A stretch of 64,000 bases of DNA from Ancylomarina sp048268005. Lineage in GTDB: Bacteria > Bacteroidota > Bacteroidia > Bacteroidales > Marinifilaceae. Of this stretch, positions 61,958-64,000 are shown in pieces. The notes beneath the pieces were generated by a model. It was not told the DNA's origin. It did not search any database and worked only from the letters and a program-made list of their open reading frames with translations. Both the position numbers and the translations under genes were made by a program. The stretch covers positions 868,001 through 932,000 of the forward strand of contig JBLWWJ010000001.1 of the NCBI GenBank assembly GCA_048268005.1, written 5' to 3'. Within the stretch, counting starts at the first letter, position 1. Every line of letters begins with the position of its first letter.

Positions 61958-62470
61958 ATGGCTCTTAATAAGAATGTAGAGAAGATTTTGAATGAGCAAA
62001 TCAATGCTGAATTTTGGTCTGCATATTTCTACTTATCAATGTCTAACTATTTTAATGCTAATGGTATGTCAGGATTCTCAAATTGGATGAAAGTTCAGTT
62101 TGAAGAAGAGACTTTTCATGCGATGAAAATGTTGGATTTTGTAAATGAGCGTGGAGGTAGAGTTATTCTTGAACCAATAGCAGAGGTGCCTTCAGAGTGG
62201 GATGGTGTTTTAAATATTTACGAAGAAACATTAAAGCACGAAGAAAAAGTAACAAGCTTAATTAACGAGTGTGTTAATGTTGCTATTGAAGAGAAAGATC
62301 ACGCAACAGTGAATTTCTTGCAATGGTTCGTTGACGAGCAAGTTGAAGAAGAAGCTGGTGTCGGTGAAATTATCGATCAGCTTAAGATGATTGGTTGTCA
62401 AGGTAATGGTCTTTACATGATGGATAAAGAATTCAAGACAAGAACATTTGTTGCTCCGGCAAATGCCTAG
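61958..62470 (+). CDS. ftnA: Non-haem ferritin
   Basis: 170 residues from ATG at 61958 (MALNKNVEKIL); the in-frame upstream codons belong to the promoter region. Ferroxidase ligands are visible: Glu in QINAEFWSAYFYL, FEEETFHAMKML (Glu and His), and Gln/Glu in EQVEEEAGVGEI. It is a four-helix-bundle subunit of a 24-mer that oxidises and stores iron in the cytosol and protects against Fenton chemistry. Not bacterioferritin: the haem-binding Met is not apparent. An inverted repeat covers the -33 region. Confidence 0.95.
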   Translation: MALNKNVEKILNEQINAEFWSAYFYLSMSNYFNANGMSGFSNWMKVQFEEETFHAMKMLDFVNERGGRVILEPIAEVPSEWDGVLNIYEETLKHEEKVTSLINECVNVAIEEKDHATVNFLQWFVDEQVEEEAGVGEIIDQLKMIGCQGNGLYMMDKEFKTRTFVAPANA

Positions 62471-62489
62471 TTGATTTTGTAATATATTG

Positions 62490-62526
62490 AAAAGCTTGCT
62501 AGGTTGTTCTAGCGAGCTTTTTTTTT
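62490..62526. terminator. Intrinsic terminator after ferritin
   Basis: Stem AAAGCTTGCTAG/CTAGCGAGCTTT (one G-U pair) with loop GTTGTT, followed by T9. The stem overlaps the last codons of the convergent hypothetical gene. Confidence 0.85.
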
Positions 62527-63113
62527 GTTAATGGATGTATGTTCCTATTAATTGAGATCTGTAACTCTACGGTTTCTACTGTATTTTTAATACTTAACTT
62601 AAGTTCTTCATTTAAGGATTCAAATATTTCATTATTATTTCCACCGTTATAGTATGGAATGAATTTCTTTATGAATGATAAAATGTTTTCTATTTCAACT
62701 TTAGGAAAGAGAGAATAAATATTAACTAAAGTTTTTGCTTCATTAATTTTTTGATCTAATTCTCTTAATACATTTAGTCCAAAGTGAAAATGAGATATAT
62801 TGGTTGTATCAAGCTCTGACCATTCAATATTAAGTTCTTGATTACTGATGTCTTTTAGCAGTAGGTTTATTTGTTTTGTATCTGTATTATTGGAATAAAA
62901 TTGTTCTAATGATTGTAACCAAAGTAACTTTAAACTCGCTTTTGTTTGTATTTGCTGATCAGAAGAAAAGGATTCTTTTTCATATTTTCTTTTCATTTTA
63001 AAGTAAGGGGCTGATTTTATTTTCTTTGTTCTAATAATTTCTTTAGATAGTATTATTACTAGAAGCAATAAGAAAAAGTATGTAACCATCATATCAGAAT
63101 CAAAATAATTCAT
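62499..63113 (-). CDS. Uncharacterised membrane-anchored protein
   Basis: 204 residues. One N-terminal transmembrane segment (about 9-23, VTYFFLLLLVIILS) then a basic region and a mostly helical domain (about 50-190) with no family I recognise. It is richer in Asn, Lys and Ile than its neighbours. Its stop codon lies inside the ferritin terminator stem. TAATTTTG on the minus strand (63167-63174) is a possible -7 box. No operon partner. Confidence 0.55.
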   Translation of the reverse strand: MNYFDSDMMVTYFFLLLLVIILSKEIIRTKKIKSAPYFKMKRKYEKESFSSDQQIQTKASLKLLWLQSLEQFYSNNTDTKQINLLLKDISNQELNIEWSELDTTNISHFHFGLNVLRELDQKINEAKTLVNIYSLFPKVEIENILSFIKKFIPYYNGGNNNEIFESLNEELKLSIKNTVETVELQISINRNIHPLTKKKLARTT

Positions 63114-63166
63114 TTAAAATATTTTTTATGATTTATTTTAAAGTAATTAAAATAAATACTTCTTGC

Positions 63167-63174
63167 CAAAATTA
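63167..63174 (-). promoter_or_regulatory. -7 box (TAATTTTG) of the uncharacterised membrane protein gene
   Basis: CAAAATTA on the plus strand is an exact minus-strand TAnnTTTG about 55 bp before the start codon. Confidence 0.35.
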
Positions 63175-63229
63175 AAGTGGTTTGATTTAAAAAATATCGT
63201 AAGAAAAGCGATAAACAAAGAAAATTAAT

Positions 63230-63237
63230 TACTTTTG
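63230..63237 (+). promoter_or_regulatory. -7 box (TACTTTTG) abutting the lipoprotein start codon
   Basis: Exact TAnnTTTG only 6 bp before ATG at 63244. Transcription would begin near 63241, giving an almost leaderless mRNA. Confidence 0.4.
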
Positions 63238-63243
63238 ATTCCC

Positions 63244-63639
63244 ATGGATATGAACAGGTATCTTATTGTCGTTTTTTCGGTGCTTACAGCTTGTGCATCG
63301 ACCGTTCCTAATGTAGATTATGAGGAACTGGTTGATGATGTGCAACGCTTTGCTGCCTGGTACGCTGATCATTCAGATAGTTTTGAAGATTGTTATAATC
63401 TGCCGATACTTGCTCCTGCCCAGAATTCTTCGGAAATTTCAGAGATCTATGTTGCCAAAACATTGACTTTGCCACTGATTAAGAAATTACCAAAATTTCC
63501 ACATTTAGATCCGGATGCGCTTCATTTATATGAACCATTTTGTGTTGAAGTTCCAGAAGTAATCACTGCTTTTGATTTCCAATACGAATCTATTTTTCTT
63601 GCCGGATCCAATAGCATACGTGCCCCAGGTTTAGCTTAG
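63244..63639 (+). CDS. Uncharacterised small lipoprotein
   Basis: 131 residues from ATG at 63244 (MDMNRYL); ATG at 63250 is equally possible. A short hydrophobic segment (YLIVVFSVLTACAS) ends in a lipobox-like L-T-A-C, predicting a lipoprotein with Cys about 15. The rest has no family I recognise; two more Cys (near 48 and 98) could form a disulfide in the envelope. It is unusually acidic and Pro-rich, and its base composition is slightly less AT-rich than the neighbours. secA starts 140 bp downstream. Confidence 0.55.
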   Translation: MDMNRYLIVVFSVLTACASTVPNVDYEELVDDVQRFAAWYADHSDSFEDCYNLPILAPAQNSSEISEIYVAKTLTLPLIKKLPKFPHLDPDALHLYEPFCVEVPEVITAFDFQYESIFLAGSNSIRAPGLA

Positions 63640-63778
63640 TGCTCAAAAATCAATACAAATTCGTTTAATTCAATCTTTGAATTAAAGAATAGGTATGCTA
63701 TTTAATTGTAGTTGATGCTTTAAAATCCAAATGATTTTGTTGCCAACTACGTCATTTTAACAATCAATAGACAAATAA

Positions 63779-64000
63779 ATGGGTTTTATAGATAAAACAC
63801 TAGGTAAACTGTTTGGTAATAAATCAGATAGAGACCTTAAAGAATTAGCGCCATATTTGGCAAGCATTAATAAGGAATACGATAGAATTAAGCAATTAGA
63901 TATTAACGGACTACGTGCCGAATCTCAATTGTTAAAAGATAAGATTCAAGACTATATCAAAGCGGAAAAGGATGAAATAACATCTTTAAAGAAGCAAATT
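63779..64000 (+). CDS. secA: Preprotein translocase ATPase SecA (N-terminal part)
   Basis: The first 74 codons are visible; the frame runs off the window. GFIDKTLGKLFGNKSDRDLKELAP opens the protein and ELRAES-like INGLRAESQLLKDKIQDYI follows, both typical of Bacteroidota SecA. The product drives secretion through SecYEG. Walker motifs lie beyond the end. AATCTTTG at 63672-63679 is a one-mismatch -7 candidate. Confidence 0.85.
   Translation, partial: MGFIDKTLGKLFGNKSDRDLKELAPYLASINKEYDRIKQLDINGLRAESQLLKDKIQDYIKAEKDEITSLKKQI

Overview
The window (64 kb, AT-rich) looks like chromosomal DNA of a Bacteroidota bacterium, probably a marine member of the Bacteroidales/Marinilabiliales group. The sequence basis is a complete moxR-bat ('aerotolerance') operon, DUF5686 and CarbopepD-regulatory-like envelope proteins, many TAnnTTTG -7 boxes (two of them with a TTG exactly 19 bp upstream), and few Shine-Dalgarno sequences. 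The genus-level placement is inference. No rRNA, tRNA, CRISPR array, insertion sequence or prophage was seen.

Layout. 1-10 kb: the tail of a PHP-type histidinol-phosphatase, a fused PlsC-GNAT aminolipid acyltransferase, a LysE-type exporter, a DUF2027/Smr protein, queA, a SPOR-like envelope protein, xerD and aroQ (divergent) and pyk. 10-12 kb: a U32-family rRNA hydroxylation protein (RlhA type). 12-31 kb: one long rightward block of acyl-CoA metabolism. Its first half is a beta-oxidation/butyrate module: crotonase, 3-hydroxyacyl-CoA dehydrogenase, SCP2-like thiolase, acyl-CoA dehydrogenase, EtfB, EtfA and a two-gene membrane Fe-S ETF:quinone oxidoreductase. After an MscS channel comes a leucine/isovalerate module: both methylcrotonyl-CoA carboxylase subunits, methylglutaconyl-CoA hydratase, an AtuA-family protein, an acyl-CoA dehydrogenase and a butyrate-kinase-like protein. 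No HMG-CoA lyase gene lies here, and the kinase-like protein has lost its N-terminal phosphate loop.

31-40 kb: the leftward moxR-DUF58-(BatD-like)-batA-batB-batC-batD-batE operon, with a structured leader and low-complexity repeats in its intercistronic gaps. 40-51 kb: a more accessory-looking stretch with a CarbopepD-like secreted protein, a MITE/REP-like repeat, three tandem RidA domains in one polypeptide, a lipoprotein-type peptide deformylase in operon with a TPR protein, an MFS transporter, a large DUF5686 protein and a small ExbB-like membrane protein. 51-64 kb: a LytS/LytTR two-component system, recQ, a MATE exporter, bifunctional glutathione synthetase gshF, a tandem pair of small STAS-like proteins, class I fumarase, ferritin, two uncharacterised envelope proteins and the start of secA.

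The points most worth follow-up are the single-chain RidA trimer (42.1-43.3 kb), the butyrate-kinase homologue without its NPGSTSTK loop (30.1 kb) inside a methylcrotonyl-CoA carboxylase operon that carries an AtuA protein, the lipid-anchored peptide deformylase (44.1 kb), the split ETF:quinone oxidoreductase (19.3-21.4 kb), and several families of degenerate intergenic repeats that form mirrored purine/pyrimidine arms.
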